Positions 1 through 6,154 of a stretch of 12,551 bases of DNA are shown one piece after another. Position numbers and translations under genes: made by a program. Source of the DNA: Methanobacteriota archaeon (GTDB taxonomy: Archaea > Thermoplasmatota > Thermoplasmata > RBG-16-68-12); assembly GCA_005879015.1 (NCBI GenBank), contig VBMC01000133.1, forward strand, positions 1 to 12,551, given 5' to 3'. The first letter of the stretch is position 1. Each line of letters opens with the position of its first letter. The notes beneath the pieces are model-generated. The model did not search any database. It was not told the DNA's origin and was given only the letters and a program-made list of their open reading frames with translations.

Positions 1-2
1 TG

Positions 3-1829
3 CCGACCGCGGCGCTCAAGATCGCGGTGCTCCGGAATGCGGATGGCACGCCTTCCCTCGGATGCAATCCGGCCGAGTACACGAACTTCCCCGGCGGAGT
101 CGCCGGCATGCTCGTCGTCACGCAACGGGGAACGTGTGCCCGAGTCGCGCGCGCGATCTACGGCGAGATGGCGGGAGCCGCCGCGGTCGCGATGGTGAAC
201 AACGGACCCGGGTATCCGCCCTTCGAGGGTCCGATCACGTCGAACCCGGACACGGGCATCCCCTTCACGGTGACGATCCCGTTCCTCGGCGTCCTCCTGT
301 CGGATGGGGCAACGCTCGTCGCCGCGGATGGCGGGACGGGGACCTTGGGCGCGACCACGATCGCGAACCCGGGCTTCAAGGCGTTCGCCAGCTTCTCGTC
401 GGCGGGACCGCAGGACCTGAACAGCGCGCTGAAGCCGGACATCGTCGCTCCGGGCGTTAGCGTCCAGTCGACCCTGATCGGCTCGGGCACCCAGGGCGCC
501 CGGTTCTCCGGGACGTCCATGGCGACCCCGCACGTGGCGGGCATCGCGGCGCTCGTCCGCGAGGCGCATCCCTCTTGGACCGTCGCCGAGGTGAAGGCCG
601 CGATCCTGAACACGGGCAGCTCCGACCTGGTCAACGGGTACCTGGTCCGGCGCGGCGGCACGGGCGTCGTCCAGCCGATCCCGGCCACGCAGACGAACGT
701 GATCGCCTACTTCGATCCCGGGGCGGTCAGTCTGAATCTCGGCTTTACCGAGCTCGGCCAGGACTTCTCCCAGCAGGCGACGCTGTGGATCACGAACAAG
801 GGAACGTCCACGGCGCGGTTCGACCTGAGTTCCGCGAGCACACCCGGGAGCGCGCCGAACACGGTCACGTTCAACCCGGCTTCCGTGCGCGTGAGGCCCG
901 GCAAGACGGTCTCGGTCGTCGTCACGGTGAATGTGCCCGCCGCAACGGTCGGCGACAGCACGCCGACATCCGCGAACCGGCAGGCCTTCCGGAACGTCGC
1001 GGGCCTGGTGACCCTGACCCCGACGGACGGATCGAACTCCGGCGTCGTGTTGCACGTCGCCTACTACCTGGTGCCGAGGGCCCTTTCGAACGTCCAGGCT
1101 GTCCTGAACGGCCAGTTGAGCCCCGGTCACAAGGCGAACGTCCGCCTGTCGAACCCCGCGACCGCGATCGCGGGCGTCGCGGACTTCTACGCATGGGGCC
1201 TCTCGAGCCGACGAACGACCGCGGGCTCGAACGACCTGCGCGCGGTCGGCGTCCAGAGCATCCCCGTCAGCGCGACCCAGAGCTTCCTCGTCTTCGCCGT
1301 GAACACGTGGAACCGCTGGAGCACCCCGTCGGACAATGAGTTCGACGTCTTGATCGACACGAACGGGGACGGCGTCCCGGACTTCCTGGTCGCCGGCTTC
1401 GACATCGGGGCGATCCTCACGGGCTCGTTCGACGGCCGGTACGGTAGCTTCGTCTTCGCCCTCCCGAACTTCGATCTGGTGAATGCTCGCTTCGCGATCG
1501 CGCCGACGGACAGCAGCACGCTGCTCCTGCCCGTGCGGTCGGACGAGATCGGGCTCTCCGTGTCGAACCCGCGGTTCGCGTACATGGCGGCCGGGTTCTC
1601 GCTCCAGGACGGGAGTGCGGACGTCCTTCCCGGCGTGGCGATGTTCAACGCGTTCACGCCCTCGATCACATCTGGGATCGCGTTCTTGGTCCCGGTCGGG
1701 GCGCGGGGGACCGTGTCGGTGTCGATCGACGCCTCGGAATGGGCGAACACGCCCGCGCTGGGCCTGATGATCGTGATCTTGGACAACTCGGCGGGACGGG
1801 GGGAGGCGCGCCTGCTCGCCGCCGGCTAG
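3..1829 (+). CDS. Subtilisin-like serine protease (peptidase S8) with PA domain, 5'-truncated by window edge
   Basis: Secreted endopeptidase of the subtilase family; the frame is open from position 3, so the start, the signal peptide and the catalytic Asp and His lie outside the window. Visible in order: a protease-associated (PA) domain at about fragment residues 10-115 (G-x-L-V-V-T-Q-R-G-T-C, then GAAAVAMVNN), an S8 segment with FASFSSAGP and LKPDIVAPG, and the catalytic-serine motif GTSMATPHVAG, with Ser encoded at 516-518. After about residue 235 comes an Fn3-like beta-sandwich (tail domain of the kind seen in lactocepin/C5a-peptidase-like subtilases) and about 280 further beta-rich residues. 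A PA domain inserted between the His and Ser segments is typical of large extracellular subtilases. No C-terminal membrane anchor or sorting signal is visible, so it is probably released or bound non-covalently. It ends just before a terminator hairpin, so it is probably monocistronic or the last gene of its unit. Confidence 0.93.
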   Translation, partial: PTAALKIAVLRNADGTPSLGCNPAEYTNFPGGVAGMLVVTQRGTCARVARAIYGEMAGAAAVAMVNNGPGYPPFEGPITSNPDTGIPFTVTIPFLGVLLSDGATLVAADGGTGTLGATTIANPGFKAFASFSSAGPQDLNSALKPDIVAPGVSVQSTLIGSGTQGARFSGTSMATPHVAGIAALVREAHPSWTVAEVKAAILNTGSSDLVNGYLVRRGGTGVVQPIPATQTNVIAYFDPGAVSLNLGFTELGQDFSQQATLWITNKGTSTARFDLSSASTPGSAPNTVTFNPASVRVRPGKTVSVVVTVNVPAATVGDSTPTSANRQAFRNVAGLVTLTPTDGSNSGVVLHVAYYLVPRALSNVQAVLNGQLSPGHKANVRLSNPATAIAGVADFYAWGLSSRRTTAGSNDLRAVGVQSIPVSATQSFLVFAVNTWNRWSTPSDNEFDVLIDTNGDGVPDFLVAGFDIGAILTGSFDGRYGSFVFALPNFDLVNARFAIAPTDSSTLLLPVRSDEIGLSVSNPRFAYMAAGFSLQDGSADVLPGVAMFNAFTPSITSGIAFLVPVGARGTVSVSIDASEWANTPALGLMIVILDNSAGRGEARLLAAG

Positions 1830-1855
1830 GAAGGTAAGCGAGTCGATCCGACGTC

Positions 1856-1889
1856 GAGGCGGTGACGGGATCACCGCCTCCCATTTTCT
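1856..1889 (+). terminator. Hairpin terminator after the subtilase gene
   Basis: A perfect 10-bp stem (GAGGCGGTGA at 1856-1865, TCACCGCCTC at 1871-1880) with a 5-base loop is followed by CCATTTTCTC. It lies 27 bases past the subtilase stop codon. Confidence 0.75.
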
Positions 1890-2076
1890 CATCCATGCAC
1901 TCGTGGACCGCCTGGCTTGACCTCGAAACACGCCCCAAGAGGCCGGGGCCCACGTTATCACCGTACGGAACAGGTTCCCATTCCACAGATTTGTAGGTCC
2001 CCGTTTGTCAACGGCCGCTGAACCGGCGGAATGTATTTGGCACATCGGGCATCCTCCGGCGCCCGAGGATGGGACC

Positions 2077-2559
2077 TTGAAGCGCACTCTGGCCCTCGTC
2101 TTAGGGCTGGCCGCCGTCCTGTTGTTCGCCCCCGTCGCGCGGGCGGACTTCCACGGCGGAAAGAGTCCCTACCGAGACGCCGCCCCGCTGGGCCATGCCT
2201 CCGGCATGCAACCGGCGGACGGCGAACACGACGGCGATGGAGACGACCACGACGGAGACGCCAACGACCAAGGGGATTCCCACGACCACGACGGGGATTC
2301 CGGGTCGCATGGCGAGCACGACAACGAGACGGACGACAACGACTCGGATGACAGCGGCACGACCGGGGACGAGAACCCCGGAAGCGGATCGGACAACGGG
2401 AACCAACCGGGCACGAACCCGGGGACCCCCGCAGGTCCGTCGACCCAATCCGTGCCCTCGAACCCGGGCGTCTGGCTCTGGGTCCTGCTCGTCGTGATCG
2501 CGGGCGCCGCCGTCACGACGGCGTACGTGCTCCGGCGCCGCAAGATGCGGGCTCGGTAG
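2077..2559 (+). CDS. Asp/His/Asn-rich exported protein with C-terminal membrane anchor
   Basis: I do not recognise a named family. The TTG at 2077 is preferred because it gives a classic signal peptide (MKRTLALVLGLAAVLLFAPV, then ARA and probable cleavage before Asp-Phe) and has a GAGGAT Shine-Dalgarno-like element about 8 bases upstream; an in-frame TTG at 2005 would bury the signal peptide behind 24 polar residues. The mature part (about residues 24-128) is low complexity and very acidic: Asp-, His-, Gly-rich at 48-92, then Gly/Asn/Pro/Thr-rich. Two N-glycosylation sequons occur (N83-E-T and N88-D-S). Residues 131-151 form one membrane helix, followed by RRRKMRAR, giving a type I topology with the acidic tail outside. 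The Asp/His clusters suggest cation binding or a surface spacer, which is inference. 160 aa. It resembles in style the sequon-rich exported protein at 5747-6154. Confidence 0.75.
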   Translation: MKRTLALVLGLAAVLLFAPVARADFHGGKSPYRDAAPLGHASGMQPADGEHDGDGDDHDGDANDQGDSHDHDGDSGSHGEHDNETDDNDSDDSGTTGDENPGSGSDNGNQPGTNPGTPAGPSTQSVPSNPGVWLWVLLVVIAGAAVTTAYVLRRRKMRAR

Positions 2560-2573
2560 AACCTTCTTTTGGA

Positions 2574-2618
2574 AGCCCGGTTCCCGGCTTGCCGGGGGGC
2601 GGGCTGTCCGACTTTTAT
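2574..2618 (+). terminator. Possible terminator downstream of the acidic membrane protein
   Basis: An interrupted GC-rich stem (AGCCCG at 2574-2579 with CGGGCT at 2600-2605, plus an inner CCCGG/CCGGG) is followed a few bases later by ACTTTTAT. The stem is imperfect, so confidence is moderate. Confidence 0.45.
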
Positions 2619-2672
2619 GAGATTCGGATGAGCTCGCGAATCGTCGGCTCGCGACGAACAAGCGTCGACCAC

Positions 2673-2801
2673 CTAGTCCCCTTCGAAGGAGACTAGCATC
2701 AGCTGGACTTCCGGATCATCAAGTTCCTCGGCTAGGAACCGTTCGACGTAATCCTCCAGCTCTTTGGCCGTCATGTTACCCTGTAGATGCTCGCCTGTCA
2801 T
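2673..2801 (-). CDS. Small acidic ORF (42 aa), unknown function
   Basis: The ATG at 2801 opens 43 codons ending in TAG at 2673; a second in-frame ATG at 2774 would give 33 aa. The product starts MTGEHLQGN and continues MTAKELEDYVERFLAEEL, then ends VSFEGD. It is strongly acidic and predicted mostly helical from its heptad-like Leu/Val/Phe spacing, as in small antitoxin or dimerisation peptides. It lies 135 bases downstream of the HEPN stop on the same strand, so it could be the last member of the nuclease-MNT-HEPN unit. No convincing TATA box or Shine-Dalgarno is visible just upstream. I recognise no family; it may be a remnant or a chance ORF. Confidence 0.4.
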   Translation of the reverse strand: MTGEHLQGNMTAKELEDYVERFLAEELDDPEVQLMLVSFEGD

Positions 2802-2936
2802 ACTTGAGCGTTCGTTCTAGCGAATCAGAACCACTGCGAAACACCCCGTAACACAGAAGAAAAGGGAGTCATCCGTTCTCGAATGATCGAGCGGTCACCT
2901 CTTCGCAAGCACTCCGTTAAGAATGTCTCGAACGGC

Positions 2937-3319
2937 TCATGCGTCGAGAATGGCTCGGGCGCTTTCGATGAACTTGGCGACATCCCGAACCCACTTCTTC
3001 GCCTCTTCCTGCCCCGCCTCGGTGCCTTTGTAGTCATACTCGGGTTTCGCCGCGACCGCTCGCGTCAGGAGGGGCGAAGCTGGGCGTATTTGGGGTCAAC
3101 CTTGTTCTGCTTGATCAGCCTCCCAAACATGATCGCAGCGTCCTCATGTCGTGTAGATCGGCGGCCGAGAAAACGCATGCTGAGCGCGTCGTTCGCCTTG
3201 ATGAGGGCGTGGATCGACTGGGCGATCGCAACGGTGAAACGCGCCCGGCCCTTGGCTGTGTTCGCGAGAGTGAATTTCGCTGCGTCGAGCCAGCTTTCGG
3301 CCTCCTCAAGGTCTTTCAT
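2937..3319 (-). pseudogene. HEPN-domain toxin of a HEPN-MNT system, frameshifted
   Basis: HEPN proteins paired with MNT antitoxins are helical RNases with an R-x4-6-H motif. The ATG at 3319 lies inside the end of the MNT gene (14-base overlap), so the two are translationally coupled. Residues 1-80 read as an intact HEPN N-terminus (AxxWLxAAK, then SIHALIKANDALS) with the motif R53-RSTR-H58. The expected Tyr after the His (RX4HXY, target of AMPylation in the studied pair) is replaced by Glu-Asp. The frame hits TGA at 3065-3067, after only 84 residues. The missing HEPN C-terminus is present in the -1 frame, from LLTRAVAAKPEYDYKG to ARAILDA and a stop at 2937-2939. One extra base near the C4 run (plus-strand GGGG at 3071-3074) would give a 127-residue protein, the usual size. 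Either a genuine inactivating mutation or a homopolymer sequencing error. Confidence 0.82.
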
Positions 3320-3878
3320 ACAGGATCTGTCCCGCCCGGAGCGTGTCGCCCAGTTGGCCCCGTGACCGCAGTTCCTTGGGCGTGACGATCATCGGAACGA
3401 CCTTCATCCCGGTCCGGTCTTGGACTTCGGTAACGTCGGCGTAGATGCGGTCCATCGTCTGCTTCGACCTCCGCGAGAGGACGATAGCGATGTCCACGTC
3501 ACTTCCTGCCGATTCCCTTCCTTCGGCCACGCTGCCGAACAGGACGGCCTTCTTCACCGGAGGAACATCCGCTAGCCGTCGTGCGAATTCCCGCGCGGCG
3601 GCCCGATGCGGGGAGAGCTCAAGCGAACGGATCCTCCCGAGGTCCCTCAGGAGCGCGGAGTCCTCGTTGACCGATAGATACTGGCTTGTCCCGACTCGCT
3701 CCGCCGTCAGCGCTCCCAGCGCCCGGAGTTCCTCCACCGTTCGCCACGTCGTCGCATAGGAAGTTCTGGCTTGAATCGAGAGTTCCCGGACTGTAAACCG
3801 CCGTTTGGGATTCAGGAGCAAAGCGTCGACGATGCGCCGATGACGGAGGGCTCTTCCCAGGAGCCGCCCGGCGCGCAC
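3306..3878 (-). CDS. Winged-helix + MNT nucleotidyltransferase antitoxin (MntA-like)
   Basis: Minimal nucleotidyltransferase of the DNA polymerase beta superfamily; in HEPN-MNT TA pairs this partner neutralises the HEPN RNase, in the studied case by AMPylating it. Residues 13-75 form a winged helix-turn-helix (RRIVDALLLNPKRRFTVREL to LGALTAERVG, then YLSVN), so it can also act as the operon's DNA-binding repressor. Residues 109-135 carry the NTase signature: G115-S116 followed after ten residues by D127-V-D129. E169 could be the third acidic residue. 190 aa. GTG at 3878 is the first usable start after an in-frame TGA at 3918-3920; no good Shine-Dalgarno precedes it. Its 3' end overlaps the HEPN start by 14 bases. 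The frame of the upstream nuclease-like gene runs through the first 260 bases of this gene, which is unusual. Confidence 0.88.
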   Translation of the reverse strand: MRAGRLLGRALRHRRIVDALLLNPKRRFTVRELSIQARTSYATTWRTVEELRALGALTAERVGTSQYLSVNEDSALLRDLGRIRSLELSPHRAAAREFARRLADVPPVKKAVLFGSVAEGRESAGSDVDIAIVLSRRSKQTMDRIYADVTEVQDRTGMKVVPMIVTPKELRSRGQLGDTLRAGQILYERP

Positions 3879-4263
3879 GGAGGAGGAAAGCCGGCCGGGG
3901 AGCTCCCTTGGGAGCCTTCACGGCGAACCTCGCCCGCTCGTTCACCTCGATGAGGCCAATCCCGAGCGTGCGGGCAAGCCCCCTCAGCGAGGGGCTGCTC
4001 CGCTGAGAGGGGAGGGCCAGGTAAGCGGCGCTCGCATCCGTGGCGTACAATGCCGTTTGCGCGACGGCTTTGCGGAGCTCGCCGAGGTGCCCTTTTGTTT
4101 CGACGATGACGACTTCATTCCCCTTGACTGCGACGAGACCCGGCCGCCAGGATCGAATCCTGAGCTGGCGGATGATTGCGTAGTCCATTCCGCGGAACAA
4201 CGCATCTGAGGCATCCAAAACCTCCTCCTCTGTTAGCACCCGCTTTAAGACATATCTATTCAT
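3619..4263 (-). CDS. PD-(D/E)xK nuclease-fold-like protein upstream of MNT-HEPN
   Basis: Residues 1-118 look like a small restriction-endonuclease-like domain: MNRYVLKRVLTEEEV, an alpha region with MDYAIIRQL, then the core RPGLVAVKGNEVVIVETKG (E55 and K57 form the E-x-K half-motif), helix GELRKAVAQTALYA, a strand YLALP and final LGIGLIEVN. The usual Pro-Asp before the core is Pro-Gly (P41-G42), so catalysis is doubtful. The ATG at 4263 sits about 30 bases after a strong TATA-like box, implying a nearly leaderless transcript. After about residue 120 the frame runs on for 94 low-complexity Ala/Pro/Arg/Ser-rich residues, overlapping the MNT gene by 260 bases; that tail is probably not selected for. 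Either a stop was lost by indel or the gene was once fused to the wHTH-MNT protein. Family assignment is from pattern only. Confidence 0.6.
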   Translation of the reverse strand: MNRYVLKRVLTEEEVLDASDALFRGMDYAIIRQLRIRSWRPGLVAVKGNEVVIVETKGHLGELRKAVAQTALYATDASAAYLALPSQRSSPSLRGLARTLGIGLIEVNERARFAVKAPKGAPRPAFLLRARRAAPGKSPPSSAHRRRFAPESQTAVYSPGTLDSSQNFLCDDVANGGGTPGAGSADGGASRDKPVSIGQRGLRAPEGPREDPFA

Positions 4264-4281
4264 TTATGGATAACGATATCC
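4264..4281 (-). promoter_or_regulatory. Probable operator of the nuclease-MNT-HEPN operon
   Basis: Inverted repeat GGATA-ACGA-TATCC (4268-4281) lies between the TATA-like box and the ATG at 4263, across the expected transcription start. This is where an autorepressing antitoxin such as the wHTH-MNT protein would bind; the assignment is inference. Confidence 0.5.
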
Positions 4282-4287
4282 GAACGT

Positions 4288-4306
4288 GAATATATAGATT
4301 TTGTTG
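4288..4306 (-). promoter_or_regulatory. Archaeal TATA box/BRE for the nuclease-MNT-HEPN operon
   Basis: Read on the minus strand, CTATATATTC (4297-4288) is preceded by an A-rich BRE-like ACAAAAT. The box centre is about 30 bases from the ATG at 4263, the spacing expected for a leaderless or near-leaderless archaeal transcript. It stands out in a GC-rich background. Confidence 0.72.
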
Positions 4307-4341
4307 TGTCACGGAACATGGCTCAGTGCACGTGACATTAC

Positions 4342-4353
4342 GACAATATTGTC
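4342..4353. promoter_or_regulatory. Perfect 12-bp palindrome GACAATATTGTC
   Basis: A perfect palindrome in the gap between the AbrB gene and the nuclease-MNT-HEPN promoter, about 45 bases upstream of the TATA box. A second perfect palindrome, ACGATATCGT, is at 4407-4416; its TAACGATATC core is repeated at 4271-4280 in the proposed operator. Regulator-binding function is inferred. Confidence 0.4.
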
Positions 4354-4455
4354 TTCCGTCTCAGGGCGAAACAACGGTGTTCTCAAGAATAGCCCACGTG
4401 AAAGTAACGATATCGTGACGAGCGAGTGGGGCCGGAGAGGTGACGGAACCTCGCC

Positions 4456-4701
4456 TCACACCCGATCCCAGACGTCGTCCTCGGGGTTGTCCCACAGCTC
4501 CTTCAAGGCCTCTACCGAGGCGCGCTGGAGAGGGCCGAACCCTCCCTCCAGGATCTCCTCCGCATCGGCCTTCTTGCGCAGGACGAGGGCGTCCCCGAAT
4601 TCGAGGAGCACGAGGTCCGTGTCCCGTTCTAGCCGGTGCCTCTTGCGAACATCCTTCGGTATCACAATCTGGCCCTTGCTGGACACTTTCACCACATGCA
4701 C
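4456..4701 (-). CDS. AbrB/SpoVT/MazE-type antitoxin or regulator (orphan)
   Basis: Swapped-hairpin AbrB DNA-binding domain at residues 2-44: VVKVSSKGQIVIPKDVRK, then LERDTDLVLLEFGDALVLRKK. The C-terminal tail (SVEALKELWDNPEDDVWDRV) resembles the acidic Trp-Asp-Asn toxin-binding tail of archaeal AbrB antitoxins. GTG at 4701 is chosen because it places the domain at the N-terminus and leaves a 58-base gap to the upstream gene; GTG at 4695 or 4692 is also possible. 81 aa. In TA operons the toxin normally follows immediately, but the next ~190 bases on this strand hold no PIN, RelE or MazF-like frame, so it is an orphan antitoxin or free regulator. Two 11-base direct repeats lie just upstream of the start. 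Confidence 0.8.
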   Translation of the reverse strand: MHVVKVSSKGQIVIPKDVRKRHRLERDTDLVLLEFGDALVLRKKADAEEILEGGFGPLQRASVEALKELWDNPEDDVWDRV

Positions 4702-4715
4702 ACGATCGTGAGACG

Positions 4716-4740
4716 GGTCTTGCCTCTTAGGTCTTGCCTC
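4716..4740 (-). repeat. Two 11-bp direct repeats upstream of the AbrB-type gene
   Basis: GGTCTTGCCTC (plus strand) occurs at 4716-4726 and exactly again at 4730-4740, a 14-base period. The pair lies 15-39 bases upstream of the chosen GTG and is followed by an inverted GTAT...ATAC at 4743-4755. Position and spacing suit a binding site for a dimeric regulator, possibly the AbrB-type protein itself; function is inferred. Confidence 0.45.
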
Positions 4741-4759
4741 GGGTATCGCGAATACGAGC

Positions 4760-5590
4760 CTACGCACCCTTTTCTGGCTCGAGCCGCAGAGATACCGGCA
4801 CCGCGCCTCCCGGGACGAGGGTCACAGATTGCTGGAGCCGCTTGCCACCGGCTGTGACCGCCTCGAGGCTTGTGGATGTCGCGGGGCCGGCCGAGATTTC
4901 CATAGGAAGGCTCGCGCGTTGGGTCGCCCCCGCAGGAATGGTCAGCGTCGCCACCTCGGAACCGTCAATCAGGATCCGGACCGTCTCCTCCGCGGACGTC
5001 GAGTTTTCGAGGGTCAGGAGGATCGTCCCCGTCGAGGGCACGCCGATGCCTGGCGGTGGCGCCACGGCCGCCCCGGGCCAAGGGTATTGCGTGCCGGGAT
5101 AGCCCGCGGCACCGACCCCTCCGGGTCCGTAGAACGGGGACATGGTGGCCTCTCGTTTCTTCGCCACGCCGCGATAGAGCAAGCCGACGACGGCCAGGAT
5201 CATCCCGCCGACAACGCAACCGAGTCCTCCGGAGAACAACGTGGGATCGAGCCCTCCGGACGGCAGGGCCGTCGTGAATCCGCCCGAGATTCCCGTGTCT
5301 TGACCGAGGCCTTGCGCCTGCCCGGTCTGGAGGAAATCCGCATGCTGCGCCTCGGTCATCACCCAGATCATGATCGCGTAGTCGGACTGGTACACGACGT
5401 CAATGGACCCGGCGGTGAGGATGCTGACCTGGATCCGCTGGTACCGGTTCGCCTGGTTGGGAAGGCTGAACGTATACGCACGATCCCGCGGCCCGTTCGC
5501 CGCCACAAAGAGGCTCACGCCGCCAAGGACCAGCAGGAGTCCCAGGACCATCACGACGAAGGAGAGGTTCCTCAGGGTCGTCGTCTTCAT
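4760..5590 (-). CDS. Two-pass membrane protein with C-terminal beta-sandwich-like domain
   Basis: No named family recognised. ATG at 5590 is chosen over an in-frame start at 5620 because GGGAGGGAC gives a Shine-Dalgarno-like element at proper spacing. Residues 10-31 are a membrane helix after a short basic N-terminus (MKTTTLRNLS). Residues 33-118 appear extracytoplasmic and beta-rich (QRIQVSILTAGSIDVVYQSD). Residues 120-142 are a second, Gly-rich helix followed by KKREA. Residues 150-187 form a Gly/Pro/Tyr-rich linker. Residues 188-272 look like a small Ig-like domain (TILLTLENS, ETVRILIDGSEVATLTIPAG, VTLVPGGAVPVSLRLEP). By the positive-inside rule the C-terminal domain would be cytoplasmic. 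276 aa. It has its own promoter and precedes the AbrB gene by 58 bases on the same strand. Confidence 0.78.
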   Translation of the reverse strand: MKTTTLRNLSFVVMVLGLLLVLGGVSLFVAANGPRDRAYTFSLPNQANRYQRIQVSILTAGSIDVVYQSDYAIMIWVMTEAQHADFLQTGQAQGLGQDTGISGGFTTALPSGGLDPTLFSGGLGCVVGGMILAVVGLLYRGVAKKREATMSPFYGPGGVGAAGYPGTQYPWPGAAVAPPPGIGVPSTGTILLTLENSTSAEETVRILIDGSEVATLTIPAGATQRASLPMEISAGPATSTSLEAVTAGGKRLQQSVTLVPGGAVPVSLRLEPEKGA

Positions 5591-5666
5591 CGATGTCCCT
5601 CCCTGGAATGCGCCCAACACCCTTCATGGCGCGCGAACGTTCGGCCGGCTAGAGAACCCGCTACGG

Positions 5667-5678
5667 TGTATTAAATTC
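5667..5678 (-). promoter_or_regulatory. TATA-like box upstream of the two-pass membrane protein
   Basis: Minus-strand GAATTTAATACA (5678-5667) is the only AT-rich element upstream of the start at 5590. It implies a leader of about 55 bases, consistent with a gene that uses a Shine-Dalgarno element. Confidence 0.5.
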
Positions 5679-5715
5679 GCATGAAGAAAGGATCCCGGTC
5701 GTCACATCGCGCGGT

Positions 5716-5760
5716 GAGTCGAAAAGAAAGGGTCGAAGGACGAAACTCAGTCGTCCTTCG
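5716..5760 (-). terminator. Hairpin terminator overlapping the stop of the sequon-rich gene
   Basis: A perfect 10-bp inverted repeat (CGAAGGACGA at 5734-5743, TCGTCCTTCG at 5751-5760) with a 7-base loop spans the stop codon at 5747-5749. On the minus strand it is followed by CCCTTTCTTTTCGAC, a T-rich tract. Confidence 0.65.
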
Positions 5761-6154
5761 TTTCGTTTGTGTCGGAGTCGTCCATTCCGGCATGATCGCC
5801 GACTTCGTTCGGCTCGCACGAGGTTCCATGGTCGTCGTGCTCGGCCGTCTCGTTGTCGTGATCGCCGGTCTCGTTACGATCCTGAATCTCGCCCAGGCCG
5901 GGCGTCCACGCGTGTTCCGCGGTCTCGTTTGCCGCGCCGGTCTCATTGTGGTCGCCGGTCTCGTTACGATCGCCCGTCTCGTTCCCTTCGCCCGCCCCGT
6001 CCTGATCGTTCGTTTCGTTGTGGTCGTGACCGCACGCTTCGCCGCGGGGCGGTGCGGTGCCACTCAGGATGTAGCCGGCTTGATGCAAGGCCACACCCGC
6101 TCCGACGGACGACACGAGGGCGAAGGCGAGCACGGCCAATACCAGATGTGCCAC
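5747..6154 (-). CDS. Exported Asn-Glu-Thr repeat protein (eight N-glycosylation sequons)
   Basis: No family recognised. GTG at 6154 is chosen because AAGGTGG lies about 7 bases upstream and the product then starts with a hydrophobic segment (MAHLVLAVLAFALVSSVGAG); an in-frame TTG at 6241 would add 29 residues. The rest is hydrophilic and acidic, rich in Asn, Glu, Thr, Gly, Asp and His. Eight copies of N-E-T occur at residues 46, 58, 64, 70, 76, 94, 101 and 130, five of them in a run with about 6-residue spacing. Each is a perfect N-x-T sequon for archaeal oligosaccharyltransferase (AglB). C41 and C113 could form a disulphide. A 20-base DNA segment is repeated exactly at 5862-5881 and 5952-5971, 90 bases (30 codons) apart, showing in-frame duplication. 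135 aa. Inference: a densely glycosylated surface or secreted mucin-like peptide. Confidence 0.72.
   Translation of the reverse strand: MAHLVLAVLAFALVSSVGAGVALHQAGYILSGTAPPRGEACGHDHNETNDQDGAGEGNETGDRNETGDHNETGAANETAEHAWTPGLGEIQDRNETGDHDNETAEHDDHGTSCEPNEVGDHAGMDDSDTNETKDD

Noticed and set aside
158..688. Long open frame antisense to the subtilase gene
   Set aside because: Mirror of a conserved S8 coding region in GC-rich DNA; no start signal or family motif.
1890..2076. Possible small gene or RNA between the subtilase and the acidic protein
   Set aside because: No convincing start, motif, tRNA-like fold or TATA box; treated as leader/intergenic sequence.
2883..3365. 160-codon plus-strand frame across the HEPN region
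   Set aside because: It is antisense to both halves of the HEPN gene, and the HEPN motifs are clear on the minus strand.
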